Below are positions 11,592 through 26,500 of a stretch of DNA of 64,000 nucleotides, one piece after another (position 1 is the stretch's first letter; every line of letters starts with the position of its first letter). The position numbers were made by a program, and so were the translations under genes. The notes below the pieces were generated by a model. That model was not told the DNA's origin, ran no database searches, and worked only from the letters and a program-made list of their open reading frames with translations. The DNA comes from Mycteria americana (taxonomy: Eukaryota; Chordata; Aves; Ciconiiformes; Ciconiidae): positions 85,295,062-85,359,061 of the forward strand of contig NC_134367.1 in assembly GCF_035582795.1 (NCBI RefSeq), written 5' to 3'.

Positions 11592-14500
11592 CTGGAAAAG
11601 AACAGAGATGTAAAATGTTAAACAAAAACAAAAGCAAAACCACAATAAAATCCAAAACACATCCATAGAAAAGAAGTGCCAATTTCACGACTACACTAGA
11701 GAAACAAGCCATAAGGAGATTGAGAGTGAAACAAAACTATGCTTTGGGGAGATGAGAGTCATCATATTCCATGTGTCAGCTTCTGATATTCACCTCAAAG
11801 AAAGATCAAGATATTGGGACAGAGCAGGAGAGGCAACATGAAAAAAATGGGCTGCTCCCGAAATAGCCTTCATGAATTGGCCAGGTGGTCACAGACGTTA
11901 GAATAAAGAGACAGGGAGTGAGGAAATACAGGAAGTGCAACATGTGGGGACAAAGTCCAAAATGCTACAGGACATCATCCCTGGATACCACTCACTACAA
12001 AAACATGGAGGAATGACCCATGAAAACAAAAAAATCAGGTGGGTGGGGAGGAGCATGTTAATGTTGAAGGGTAAAATGAAAGAGAATACAGCGCCCGAAG
12101 CAGTCGATCTGAGGGGAAAGGCATCCCTCTGAGAAAAACAAAAACACTTGAAACAGGCATATGATGAGAAAGAAATGATACCAAGGTTCTGAATATTATA
12201 AACATAAGTATTTGCTCAGAGCACACAATGTTGTTTTGTTTTACACTGCCTACCATAACAGAACTGTGAATTAATTAGCAATAACAATGTAACTGAATTC
12301 TTAATTATGACATTTATATTCATTTTTTAAGCTCTGAACCAAGCTTTCAACTAAACTAAATTATATTTTTTACTATATAGTTTCTCTTGAAATTATTCAA
12401 TATATGTATCTCATGGGTTTTTAAGCCTAAAGTAAAACCACTACAACTCCTATAATTCCAGCCACGTTGTAGTAATAAAACGTGAACTCTTTTCCTAACT
12501 GTGATTTGCTAGGAACAACATAACTGAACAGTGATACTGCTTTCCAAAGAACAAATTGTTATTTCAAGGGTATCAACTTCCTCTCTTCTAAGCTTCACAA
12601 GGAGCTTTTCAATAACGTATCTGAAAAACTTAACATTCAATGGAGCCCACCCACTCTACCACATGCTGTTTTCCAAACATTCCCTTTTTAAAAACACTGG
12701 AACTCATTAAGGACATCTAGAACACCATGATATTTCTGTAGTTTAAACTTAAAAGTAAGTAAGGCCCTAGCCATGAATATAGCATTCAATTTAGACGATG
12801 ACAACATAGCAGCTTTTGCCATGTCAGATCCTCATCTTGATCATATACTTGTCCTTTCATAAAGGATAGAACAGGCCCCTTCTTCCCTCCTTACTCTGGT
12901 TTCATATGGCAACCACAACTGCTTTTATGAAAAAAAATGTAGGTGGCTTTTAATTTCTCAGTAAATGGAAATCTAAGCAATAACCAGTTCTTCACTAACT
13001 ACCTAGATCTGTTGGCAGCCTGTCAATGGGAGCTGCTACTAAATTCATTTATATGCTAAGGTGTTGCACAGCTGTAAAAACTTGAGGATCATCTGGATTA
13101 CCTCCTGGGCACTGAGCAAAGGCTGTAGTGATTCCATAGAGACGGGAGCGCTTGTGAGGCTGGAAGTTATCCTTTTCTATTGAAATCGTGCGATCCACTG
13201 CTACAACAGCATCCCTATCATATGCAGAAGAGAACATACAGAAGTGAGAGGAAGGTGGAAGTACAGGGGAAAACAAAACAAAACAAAAGGGAAGAAATCT
13301 GAAGTTGCTTCTTTTTTACAATTAGGAAGCGATGCCAGAAGCAAAATCCTCCAAGACCTCATCTTTCCTGGGCAACTCAAATATGTCATAACCCTCATTC
13401 TAGGCAGCTAAGAAATGTAGCAGGGAGCCACCTTACTAATTTTGAAGGTACTTCCAACACAGGACAATGTCCCTTTACACAAACACATCTGTTAGTAGTT
13501 TTGACACATTCTCCATATTCTGCCCCTTTGACATTTTCTGTGCTATAGCTGACATAGCAGCTATTATGCATAATGATTATGGATGCTGTTATATTTCAGG
13601 TGGAGCCTGATATCCGGAAGGAATACAGCTAGTTATAAGTGATCTTTTCTTCCTAAAAATAAAAGGGCAGTCAACTAACAGACCTGTAACACACTGTTTC
13701 CCATTTATAGAAGCCTATTTTAGAATAGCATTTCCTAGCTGTTAGGTTCTAGCTTGGAAATCCTTACACACATTAATAGCTCTTCCTGCTGCAATTGACG
13801 AAGATATTTGTGTAAGAATTTGCAGATAGAGCCCACACAACCATTTGCCTCAAGGAAAAACAAATATTTAAAAATGCATGGATTGGATTTTTTTCTGGAA
13901 AGTATAGTTTACTATACAGTCTTGATCATACATGAATGTTTTAGATCATTTGCAACAAAGAAAGTGTCATCAAGACAGTAATTTTTTTTTTTCTTATTTC
14001 CGATTGAACATTCAGATAATATAGGGCATAGAAAGCCTCGAGTGACTAATTTCTGCCCTTTTCAACACAGCAAGTACAGCCATAAGGGAAACATGTTAGC
14101 TCCCACTCCTTTCCCAAAAAATGTTCAGTGTTAAAAGCATTTTCTTAGAGGACAAATCACTATGCTGAAAATGAAAACTCAGTTAACTGGCAACATCAAT
14201 AGGTCAGCTCTACAGATCCACTCCGCCCTGCATCAGCTATTGCCAGGAAAGCAGAAAAACAGGAATGTGTGAGAGGTCAGACATGAGAAATGCAGTATAT
14301 ACTTCAGTTCCTACCAGGGAGAAGAACAGATTAAAGCACTCCATAATTTCTTTAGCAGACAACATACCTTCTCCAGTCTGTGTAGTATAAATTCTTCCCA
14401 TAGCTTGTAACACTAAAAGGATACTGAATTCCTTCAACAATCTTTCGTCGACCAAGCTGATTGGGGTTCATGCATTCCAGCCTCTTGGTACCTGGGTGTA

Positions 14501-17500
14501 GTGAAACAATTAAGCCTTTGAACCAGAGCAACAGAGCTCTCATGAGGGATGAAGGACAAGCGTAAGCATGCAAGCATGAACAGAGTAAAACTTCCTGGAA
14601 GTCTTTCAGTATGCTGCTTAGCCAAAGCTCTCCCTATGCCAAAGATTGGATAGGAAAGGACTTTTGTGCTAATGCTAATCAGCACACCACCTGACTTACA
14701 GGAACACAGATGTCCAGTGCAGCCATTGCCATTGCTCACAAGCTGAGACTCCTCATACAGATACCAGCATCCTCAGGCTGGGGTGGAAGCTGACAGAAGG
14801 TCTCCTCCATTCTGGAGGGATACTTCAACCACTAACCAGTTCCACCTCCTCTGAAAAGCATTTTTGCAAGGTTAGTTTAGCAACCATGTTCCCAAAATGC
14901 TTGCTGGGTTGGGCCATGAAGGCAAGACTACAGGAAGAACATCTAACTTGTAGATACAAATAGGGTGTAAAAAGGTCTAGCTGTAAAGCTACTACACACA
15001 TCAGGAACACTGCTAGTGAATGTAAACACCTGTAGGTTTCTCTTAAGTAGTGGGTTCCATAATTAGGGAGAAAGGAAAAAGAGACAAATATGGGAACAAG
15101 AGAGGAAGAGAGGAAAAGAAAAGAAAGATAGCACAAGGAGATATATTTGCAGGCTGGAGAAAGTGCCTTACAGTGAAAAAGAGAGCTCAATCGTTTCAGT
15201 TTATCAGAAACTTGAAAGGCGACTTGAAGTGTAAAAGCACTTCCACAGGAGGAGGTCTCTGGCAGAGTCTACAGCGAGAAAGAAAGCAAGATGGGGGTGG
15301 GGTGGGTGGAGTTCAAATGAGAAAAAAGAACACTGTTGGTTTTTTTTTTTACTGGTAAGACATTGGCACAAAACTAACAATGGATTGGTGGCAGAACCTC
15401 TTGATCTTTAAATGTAGTGTGAATTGCTTTTTCAAGACTTGCTTCAGTCAAATATAAGCCAAACTTTGCCTAAAGAGACGTTACAGGTCTTAAAACAGCA
15501 AAAGGATGATATTCTGTAGGGCCAGATTAGATGAATCAGTGTTTTTTCCTGGTCTTAAACTCACAACTTCTTCTACAAAGGCCTAAGCACTACCTAAAGA
15601 GATAGCCACATACAAGACGCACAGATATAAACCTGTTGCATTCCAAGGCAGTTTCCTGATCAGAATTGAAATCTTTCAGTTTGTGCCACAGTCTCATGTG
15701 AATGCTACAGTGGTAGTAACAACAAATAAAGTGAGAGATTATTAAAGCCAAAAAAAAAAAAAGGTATGAAGTCTAAGACACAGCCCAAAGAGCTATAAAC
15801 ATTAGTTGGCTGTGCACCATTTCAGGATTGGACATACTTATTCTACTAGTATTATGAAGATAGATTTTAGCACCTCTTTACCTGCATCTACCCAGCACAG
15901 CATTGAGGAATAAGGATCAAATGTCAGCCCATTTGGTAACCCAAGATCATCTTTAACAAGGATTCTTCTGTTTGTGCCATCCATGTATGAGGTTTCAATT
16001 TTAGGAGCTTCTCTGTTCCAGTCAGTCCAGTACAAGTTTCTTGAGAGGAAGAAAAAGGCAAGAATTAACACAGTGACTGATCTCAAAAGACTGTTGTAAT
16101 TAAGGAAAACACTAAGGACACAAAACTAACACGTACACACCCCAAATAATTTAAATAAATAAGAAGGACCACATTGCACTTGGATATAGAAGTAAGAAAA
16201 GTAAAGATGTAGCAAATGTTATACTTCCATTAAAAAAAATCCAAAACACAAAAAGAGCAAGCACACACTTAAGAAATGATTTCCCTACATTGTTTAGGCT
16301 ATGTGGAAGATGCCAGGCAAAAAGACCTCTATTTCAGCAGTTCTGAGGACCATTCAAAATGTATGTTTAGAGTTCTCCTCCCCACCACCCATCATGTCTG
16401 CTCAGTCTAAACAGCAGGAGCATTTGGCATACATTTGTGGGACTCATTCAAAATTACATTTTTCTTTTCAATGCACCAAGTAAGCAACATACAATGGAAT
16501 CGATCAGAGTAGTTTACAGTCAGGGGAGAACCCCAAAGAGGGCCATTAATTCACTGATGCTTTATTATTAGCGGCCATTTGTTAGTGGTGGTTTTTTCCT
16601 TGGATGCACTTTCTGTGGCTGAGAATTTACATGGCCCCTCAATGCAAGCACCTTTGTTGTTTATTCCTTAACCCACACACAAACACACAACATGAAACCT
16701 ACTGGGAGACAGAAATCTGTGCTGCTTGACCTGAACCCAGAGCCCTACTCTGTCAGTGGGGTTCTGTACGGAACAGAGATCTCTCTTCAGTCTGATTACA
16801 CTTGTACCTCTCCCCTTCTCTCACACCATGAAGTGCATTTGTTTTTCCTTATTATGCTGTCGCTTGATGTACATCCACACATGTTTTCACGCCGCTATTA
16901 AGTGACTATTATGTAAAAGTTTATTTTATGTTAAAGGAATGAGAGAAGTCAATACCATTACATTTTCATTTAGCTTTTTATCACTCAAATTTTCATGGAT
17001 CACATGCATTCATTTCTTGCTACAAACCTTGTCTGCAAACATCTGGAATGATGATACATCTTCCAAAAAACTCTCCCTGAACATATAGTACTTTTGTTCA
17101 TAAATGAATGCTCACCTAAGAACATTCCAAATGCCTATCATATCAATTAAGCAATCATTTAGTAGAGCCTCCCAGCAGTTCCAGACTGAAAAGAAAGACT
17201 CTTTGTTTCTGTGCTTCTGAGTATTTTGACTGAAATGTCTCTTCTCAACAGCGGCCATGCTACAGAAAGTTGCATCAGGACAATAGCAGGCAAGTTCAGA
17301 CATTAATGAACAGACATGCGGTACTACCATGGGCTCTGTAGTAGTTTTAATTTTCCCTGTATTTCTTCCAATATTCAGGAGGAAAAAATGTCAACAGATC
17401 AAAGACACATAAAAGTATGTATATAGTTCTGGTTTTGCAGGCTGGAACCATAATTTGAAAGCATTTACACTTTCCTACTGACACTTTGCTTGGCTATTTC

Positions 17501-20500
17501 TGTGACTGCAGCTTACAGCCTCAATTTTTAAAGTATGTAGTTATCTGCATCTTCAAATAGAAGCCTAATAGGACCTTCTCAGGCATCTGAATGACAGAAG
17601 TGAAAAAGGTGACAGAAGAGACACCATGGGAGTTTTCAAAGAAGGAACACTGTAGAGGAAGAAGGGCTGTCATGATGGAAACGAAAATATCAAATTGCTT
17701 AATCTAGTATTTTAGTCCAGTAATCTTGCAAAAAAATTTTTTTTTAGGAAAGTGCAACGCTTGTCATCCTGCAAACAGTGTACTGAAAGCAAGGTACAAA
17801 CAAGTATTTGACAAACCTCTCAACAAAGTATCATGGTATTACCTAGCAGGCATTTTAGAAGTTTTATTTCCAGTGTACCACTCAGGACACAAGTAGGTTG
17901 TTCCATTTTTGTTTGCTAGTTGTTTTAGAAAAAGATAGTCCTATTATTGTCTACAGACAGCCTAAAAACATGGACACAGAGTATATGCTCATGTTAAATA
18001 AATAAATAAATCAATCAATCAAGCTTTGTACATATATCTTGACAACATATCCATACCCTCTCATAGGATCTGCAACAATTGCTCTGGGGTTCACCAGGCC
18101 AGTGTCAAAAAGGATGCGACGCTGGCGCCCATCCAGCCTAGCCACTTCTATTCTATCCAGTTGAGAGTCAGTCCAGAAGATGTTGCGACCTAGATGATCT
18201 ACAGCTATACCTTCAGGGCTTCCCAAGTCTGCAAGAGAACAGAGGAAAAACATGCCTAGACATGGTATTTATTCCCACTACACAATGTCAGCCTCAAACA
18301 TTCTCAACTCTTAACAAAGGTTTCTCTCTAAGATCAGAATCTTATTCTACCCTCCTTAGCAGGCCAGGATCCAGAATGGATTTTATAATCCCTAATATTC
18401 CCCCTTCTCTGATACTGGCATACATGGGACCCCTCTGAAAACTGGATTTATGCCAAATTTAGCCAATGCAATACTTAAAGATAATCAAGCTCCAAAGCAC
18501 TAGAGATAATTATATTAACTAACTGATGGAATTTAGATCCAGTTCTTTGTTTTTGCAGAGCAATCCTTTTTGGAACATGTTTTAGTACTGTATGTGCACA
18601 GTTTTTCTTGGACAGTTAGTTGTTCCAAAAGCAACAGGAAATAGCAGATAATGACCTTACTGCTTTAGCATTAGCATTTCTAACTCAGATGAAGAATGCA
18701 GAATAAATATCTAGCACTCCAAGGTTTAATTCAGCCACTGTGAAAAACTGCTTTATACTTTTCAAGGTTCATACATCCATTGAAAAGGAGCAGGCAGGCT
18801 GTGTGGGATATAATTAAGCCAAAGGCAGGTACAAATCAATTTTAGTCCAATTTCAGTTCCAAAAGAAATAGTAAGAATTGTATGTGGTCACTCCCAAAAG
18901 GAGATGAAGTGACCCTTCATACCAGCCAGCTGTTGAAAAAAAAAACAACAAACCACCTTTCAAATGCAGATCCACATATTGTGTGAATGTCCAAGAATGA
19001 CAGAACGTAGCCTGTTAAGCCTTCTATTAATCCTCGAGTTTATTTACCGACAGCCATTAAACAAACAGTATGTGACACAAACAACCTTTCTGGAGAAAAG
19101 ACATTTGGTCCAGAGCACTGGACAGAGCTGTCTAAAATTTGCTACTGTGACTTTGCTATGAATAATAGTTGCACAATAACCTAAACAATCTCTCAGATGG
19201 GTGGATTACACTCACTGCACTTAACCTGGACACATGGCATTTTGGATGTATGTTCATTTCTGAAGAGGCAGAAAACAACAAACAAGATGTATCTCACTGC
19301 TTCTGACTCACAGCTCATACATGCAGGGGGGCCAAGAAAGTAAATGTGAATCAGTTATCTCTTCACTCCTCCGTAGAGCACTTGGGCATACTTTAACTTA
19401 GCTACACTAACCTCACATTACTACTTGTGTTTCTCCAAGTGCCTCTGCAGAGCTAAACCTGTCATCTGCAAAACATGACCTCACATATACTTTAGATCCT
19501 CAAATGTTCCTACTTCTTTTCTTGCTAATGGCAGAGGCTGCTGAGGGTGGCCTCATTTTGAGGTGATGGTGGCAACAATCCCCAGTCTCTGGGATCAGAA
19601 GATCACTGACTAAATGGTGATGGAGGAGCTCCCAGCCTCTTTTAGGAAAGAGAAGAAAGTAGCATGCAAAAGATCTGCTGCCACTGATTCCTAGGAGCCC
19701 CTATTCCCTGACTAGTTTCCTTGCTTCAGCTATATGCCAGGAGATTTCAAGAAGCCTAAAGTAAATGTCTTTCCTGTCTGGTTGACAACGAGCCAGAAAA
19801 AACCATCCCCCATGGAGGGGTAAGGGAATATGTAGGCTTCATGTATCACCAGTCTTTCCAGAGGCACAAATGCGTTCCTGCTATATTGTCACCAGGCCTG
19901 AAACAGTCACAGGCTCTGTTCCCTGGGGACAGGCTTGTACAGACATGTATGGCTGATATGACTTAAGCACCTACAACAAAGAGGAAAGCTCTCCTTTCTG
20001 ACCTGCCTCTGCTTTCCTCTGGCACAGCTGCAGAGCTCAGAAAGCCTCCACAGGCTATACAGCTGCAGGGATACATGAGAACTGGATGGGGCTCCACAAT
20101 AAAACATGTTTCTGCAAAGCAACCCAACTTGGATCAAAGAGCTTTAACAAACAAAAAAAAGTGCATTCCACAAAAATACATGTGAACTGAAGAAACCAGC
20201 TGCAGCTCACAGGAGGAAAAAGACAAAGATCAAAACAAAATAAAGAATTCTCATCAGCCTTCTGAGAGGGAGGAATTCTATTTCCTGAAATTTTAAAAGT
20301 TTCAGTTTTGGCCAGCATAGAAGACATCCATTCAAACACTGAATATTCAACCTTATTTTGTTCTGACTCCTTATTGAAGGGCCAGTTAACATACAGAAAA
20401 TAGAGCGCAACATCGTTCAACATCTCTTCAGGAATGGCATTCATTTCCTAGGCAAGCAACAGGAGAACAGAAATCATGAGAGGTCTTTACACATACAATA

Positions 20501-23500
20501 TTTTTTGTAGCAGATAAAAACCATGAGGTTTCCATGTGACATTGAAGCATCCTGAATTATCGAAAATAATCAAATTTAGTTGAAAGCCTTCACAAATATT
20601 TTTAAAATATTTAATATACTGCAAGATTTTTAATGCGTGCACACACACTCTCATATCCATATAAAATTTTTAGCAATAGTAATTTCCCTCACTTTTTAAA
20701 GTACAGAATCTGAGAAAACACTTTAATAGTGGAAATCAGAAATCCTTTCCCCGCAGAATTTGTAGTTGTACAGGTACACGCTTGCAGTACAGGATAGAGT
20801 CCCTTTCAGCTTAAATATGTTGGGATGAAAAAAGAAGTCGTACAAATATCTCAGCCATCAAGTTGTACAGAAATATGAAGCTCCATAATTGCTGGAATGG
20901 TTAAGGATGGCCTTAGGCTCTCCCTTTTCCCTTCCCAGGACAATGGTAGGATCCAAGCTGCCCCCATCTCTCCGCTGCCCCCAAGAGCCTGAACAGAGTC
21001 CCAGCAAACTGGCTATTCTGAAGCACAAACTCCAGGTAGAAATACTCAACGCATCCAAAGAAAACTGAAGCAAATTTATTGTAGAGTTTTAAAACTGGTT
21101 GATCATTTTGCTAAAATAATTTCCTAAATTTTTGTGACAATAGCTGCAAAGGATCCAAAGCAAGCGCAGCCTCCTCCAGTATCTTGATTTCACAGGTGTT
21201 CTAGGATCCTGAGGACACTAGCATTCAAAAAGTGCCTCCAGCTATTTTTGGTTGTGTTTTTTAATGCCCCTACATTCACTTTGTTCTCCAAATCTGTCCT
21301 TCCCCTTAACCCTTTCCATTTAAAAAAGGTTTTCATATTTTAAATGCATGGGCTTACACTTACCTTTCTAATGAAAATGAACATGGACTGCAGCAAGCAG
21401 CAGAGTCTTGAGGGAAAGAGTATAAGAACAGGACATAAACTGTAAAAGCACTAACCCCACAATACCCTCTAGTCCAGTTCTTGAATCCTTGAGCAACTCC
21501 AAGGGCGAAAACTGAACAAGGTGGCTTTACTCACTTTTATTTTACAACTTGAGTGGGAGGCATGGAAAGTCACAGCTGAAACTGTTTCTAACCACCTTTC
21601 AGCTGTTTGATGCCCAAGCACAGGAACAGAGAGCAGGGGTTCTCTTATTCAACCTCCATGCTCACCAGTCCTTTCTCAGCAGAGCAGGCAGCTGACAGGC
21701 AGAGAACAGGAGAGAAAAGGACTACGCATAACCAAATCTCAGCTAAGTGAGTGGATTACCTACCTTGCTTGCTAGAACAAAAATCAAAGAGTGACACCCA
21801 CAGATTATATGCCATGTAAACATATAATTGCAATTTTTTAGTCAGCTTTAGTTTTGATTGCGTTCAACACCCATTCAACAGCAAGCTGACAATCCATCAT
21901 CATCCCTTTTCAGATCATAAATACATTGAACAACAATGGGTCTACCCCAGCACATGACCTAGGTTTTAATGATAACCTTCCTTCTTCACATATTTACATC
22001 TTGTAGCCACTGAATCGTTGTAAGCATGAATAACATACTGTTATAGAGTAGTCTGAGCTTAGCCTACCAATGTATTCCATTCGTCATGGCCAGGGACATG
22101 GGACCTTTTCAGGAAGGATGCTGGACCACCCTTTCTGATCAGTATGGTTGACAAGAGGTGACTGTAAAAGAGGTGGGCTAGGCAAAGGATGCCAGGCTGG
22201 GCACAACATAGCACAGCCAATTGTCAACACAGGAAAGCAAGGTCTTGAGTGTGCTTTAAAAATCTGGGATGTCATGACCTGGGGATTTGCCCTGAGAGTA
22301 CTAGCTGTGCTGCCCCACTATACTGGCAGCCCTGAGGATGCCACCCCAGGTAGAGAGCAGTAAAGGCCTCAAGCCTACCTCAAGATTCCTCCCCAGAAGT
22401 GACAAAGCATCCAAAGGAGGGTTTTTTTTCCTTTGTTAAACACAGCAAGAATATAAGCACAGCCTAGGACTGTAACTGGGTACAGAAATTGTCTACCTCT
22501 AAACATTTCTGTGAGGAGCTGAGACACTGTCCAAAGCCCAGACTGTGAGGCTCTGAATCCTGCACCCATTAGTGCCTTGAGATACACTTTAAAATCACCA
22601 AAGCAGCTTGATTCATCTTTCAAATCCCTCAGCCTTCAATTAAACGTCCCCAGGGATGTTCACAAGACACTCAATGGTTAGACAGATATCCTGCAACTGC
22701 AAGTAAGGACAGAAACATCTCACTGACATGCTGCTCCCACTTCTGGCCTTAAACTTAGTTTATTTAAAGAGAACTGATTTCTTGCCTATCTTAGCAGTGG
22801 AAAGGCCGTGAAGGACTATTGCATAGGGAACAGATCTTTTTTCATTTTATGTTATCCAGACTTTTTGGTTGTTGTTTATCCAAATAACACCAACTTGTAA
22901 TGCTACAGCTCAGGCAACACCTGGGAAGTATACATGACTAAATTCAAGTCTCTAATGCCATTCCTATGGAGTAGCAAGAGGAAGAATTTTGTGCTGTTAC
23001 CTGTTTTGATGATGGTTGTTGGCTCCCCACCATGCAGGCTAGCCCTGCTGATCGAAGGGCCACTGATGTCTGTCCAATAAACCATCTTGTCTGTGCAATC
23101 ATAAGCAACTCCAATAACAACTTTGTCCTGTGGGTCAACAAGCAAATTACATCAGCTTATGCTAAATGACAATTATTTGCCAGCAGTACTAGCTTATGGC
23201 TCTAAGTCTCAAGCCTGAAAAAACAAAATTCTTGAGGAAAGGTGGGAAATAGGGAGGATAGGCAGAAAAAATGATTGGGTAGCAGTCGTAGAATAGCTTA
23301 GAAGAATACTTTCAATTATAAGTCCCTTTTAACTAGCAGACACCATTTACAATTATCTTATTTCAAAGAAGCATTGTAGGTATTAGTACTGAACAGTTGG
23401 TCTCACTTCTACAACTTTGCCTGCATATCCATTTAAAAAAAGTTCATGTTGTTTTACTGTGTTATTCCTCATGTGCTTTTTTCTCTCATTCTTTCCCTTC

Positions 23501-26500
23501 AAGGAGGAATAATGACTTCTACCAAATCTGACTTGTATTCTGCAAATTCATCAACCCATGCATGACGGCTGCATTTCAGCAGTGCTATCTACGTAGCATC
23601 ATTTGACTCAAAAAAGTTCTAGCAAAGTAAGTTTTTAAAATAAAAAAATAGCTTAAACAAATACTCCATAAATCATTCTGCTAGAAAGAATATGCTCAGG
23701 GACAAGGAATATATATATGCAATTTTCCAGGCAGAAGAAGATAGGACTAGAGTTTGAGCTTCCAGTTGAAACTCTTTCCTCCAGGCAAATGAAAGAGACT
23801 TTCACAGTAAAACAATAATTTCACATGGATTCCCAGGTCTATCACCTTTACTGCCTTTGTAACTTGCAACTTCTTAGAAAGATGGTCCAAACCCATGCAT
23901 TAAAACAGATGCGCTTATTAATCAGCGTACATTAATGCTGTAGATGACAAAAAAATCTGAACACCTGTACACTGCTAAACACTGTCACTTTGCAAATACA
24001 CAACACCGAGACAACACAAACAGAGACAACGCTGTTAGCAGAGACTGAAAGTTTCATTTTAATTGAAAGTTTTAATGAAGAGTTGCATCTTATCTCTTGG
24101 AAGCTCCTTCCTGAAGATACTTCCAATTAATTCATTTAAGCTAGATGAAGTAAATAATGAGACTAGCTGACAAGGATTCAGAACCATGTCTCTATATCAG
24201 CCTAACTACCCCATTTTGCACACAGTATTTTACTTTATTTTTACATTATTGCAGCAGCACTTTAGACAAGAGACAAAAGCTTGATTTTGCCCTTACATCA
24301 CAGCACAGTTTGTGGTACTATTTACTGAACTGAATCTGTGTAATTTAGTCAGTATTTGACCTACTAAATATTCACAGTAATGTAAAAAAGAGGTCAGCAT
24401 GCTACCTGCTATTGCTATCTATTATAAATACAGTAATACTGCAATGAAAACAGAAATCCCAGGCTTTGGGCAAAACAAATCAATGTGATAGAACTGGAAG
24501 TGAGAAGAGTTGGCGTGTGTCACATGTGATGCAAAAGACAGGTTCTCAGCATCAGGGATTCATTTTCAAGGAAAAAAGATTCTCAAGACAATAGTAAGAT
24601 GTGTGGGAAAAAGATTTACCACCCACTGGGCCTGCACATGGAGAAGAGAGCAAAAAAGAAGAAGAAAAAAAATAATCTATACATAACTGTAGCCAAGAAG
24701 TGCAGAGAAGTGACTGAAAAACAGGAAGAGATTAAGATTTAGGAAAAAAAGTTGAGGGAGTAAGAGAGAAAAAAAAAAAGGGCCTCTCCATATACTGCTC
24801 TTGTAGGTTTCCTAGACTTTTATACCAGAGTCAGAAAGCCAATGAAAGTGTGAGTGTAGGAGTGTTTATATGATGAGCTGTTGGAGGCATGTGAGATCAC
24901 AAATATTAGATTTTTGTCTTATGAGCTATTCTTTAAAGGCAAATAATTTTTTTCTATAGCTCAGTTTTAGGCTTTTTGACTAGTCGGGTCAGGCATTTTC
25001 AGTGACAAAAGGATGGGATACTGAAATCTTACTCAGGAGTAAAAATTGAGTTTGGAACTTAAATTATCAAATTACATACACGAACACTCTCACTCTCATC
25101 TTTGTCACAAGTCTTCTAAAACACATGGACTTAGTATAGTAGGTTACTTACTGGAATATGTAAAAGTGCTTTTGCACCATTTTTCTTCATGTTGTTTCCC
25201 TCTAGTGGAACATGCTCAATTTTACCACTTTGGGCAAAGAGCAAGTGCGTTCCTGGTGGCAGAGGTACTGTATCTGGTCGAACAGAGGGCCCAATAACAA
25301 CAGGAGGAGCAGCTGTGCTCAGACCTTGTTAATAGAGAAGGAAACAGATGGGGAAAAAATGAGCTTGTACAACATAACAAGGATCCTTATTATTTGCAGA
25401 GACACAATTACAGTCAGACTTCTTAGAAGGAAACAGCCCTATAAGCAGACACTAATAACTACAATCAGATGCAGAAAACTTCTGAATTTTTCCCTTGGCT
25501 GACAGAGAAGGAGCAATTGACATAATAGGTCTTTTCATGTTCAGCTCTGTAATTGCTCTTTCCTTCAAATGTTTAGAAAAGCCTATCTTGTTTTGCAGCT
25601 GAAGTGAGGAAGACGTAGGAAGGAACATCCTTCATTTCCTGAGGCAACAGTCAGTTACCACACATTCAGATTTGCCACAGCTCCCAGAGGGCAGAAACTA
25701 TAGGGGCCCCTCACAGTTTCAAGGCAGGGACGAAGTTAGAAAACCACCTTCTTATTCAGAGGCTCACCACAGTTGTCCAGATCCCCTGGCTGAAGGAAAA
25801 GCGTATGCCGGAGTTACCAAAGGACTGCAGCACAAGGCATATTGTCATTGGGACAGCAAAAATCTGCATTGCTCCAAGTCAGTGCTGCATCTCAGGGGCA
25901 TGACTAAGCCCCACATTTGGGAGACAGTGCACTTGGGTGTAGAGACACCTACAAGAAACAAGTGCTTCAGCCACTTACATGGTGGTTGAACTCCTGGGCC
26001 ACTTCTGGTGCCATCAATCTCATTTCCGTCCCTATCCACGCACCAACAATATCCACTGGTAGAATGGCACTGAGTGGGTAGGTAATTCCCATGCTCATCA
26101 CACTGGGGAATGAAGTGACTAACTCTTATCTCCCTTGGGAAGAAAGTGCCTCCACTTCCAAGAGCTACTTCTCGTTCACGTTGGCATTTGGTCTTTTCAA
26201 CTTCTGTGAAAAAAAACACAGACCAGTGAATATTTCTGTTTTAACTAATAACTATGTTCCATTAACAGTTAATGTATGCTGACCACTTATAACGCAAGTA
26301 TTCTTACTGCTGGAAAAACACGGCACCGTTACAAACCTTGAAGGCATGTGCCTCCAGTGCACCTTCAGGAACAGTCTGCCCTATGTAAATGTGACACATT
26401 TGCCTTAAACTTATGTCATTTTATCTTTCACTCTAGTTTAAAACAGAACCAACAGGCCCTCTGCAGCTTCCTACATTGAAGGATCATAAACAGAAGCTGG

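Noticed and set aside
20055..20444. A 129-codon minus-strand open frame in intron 15
   Set aside because: Considered as an extra NID1 exon, but the gene already joins in phase from exon 15 to exon 16, and the translation has no nidogen resemblance.
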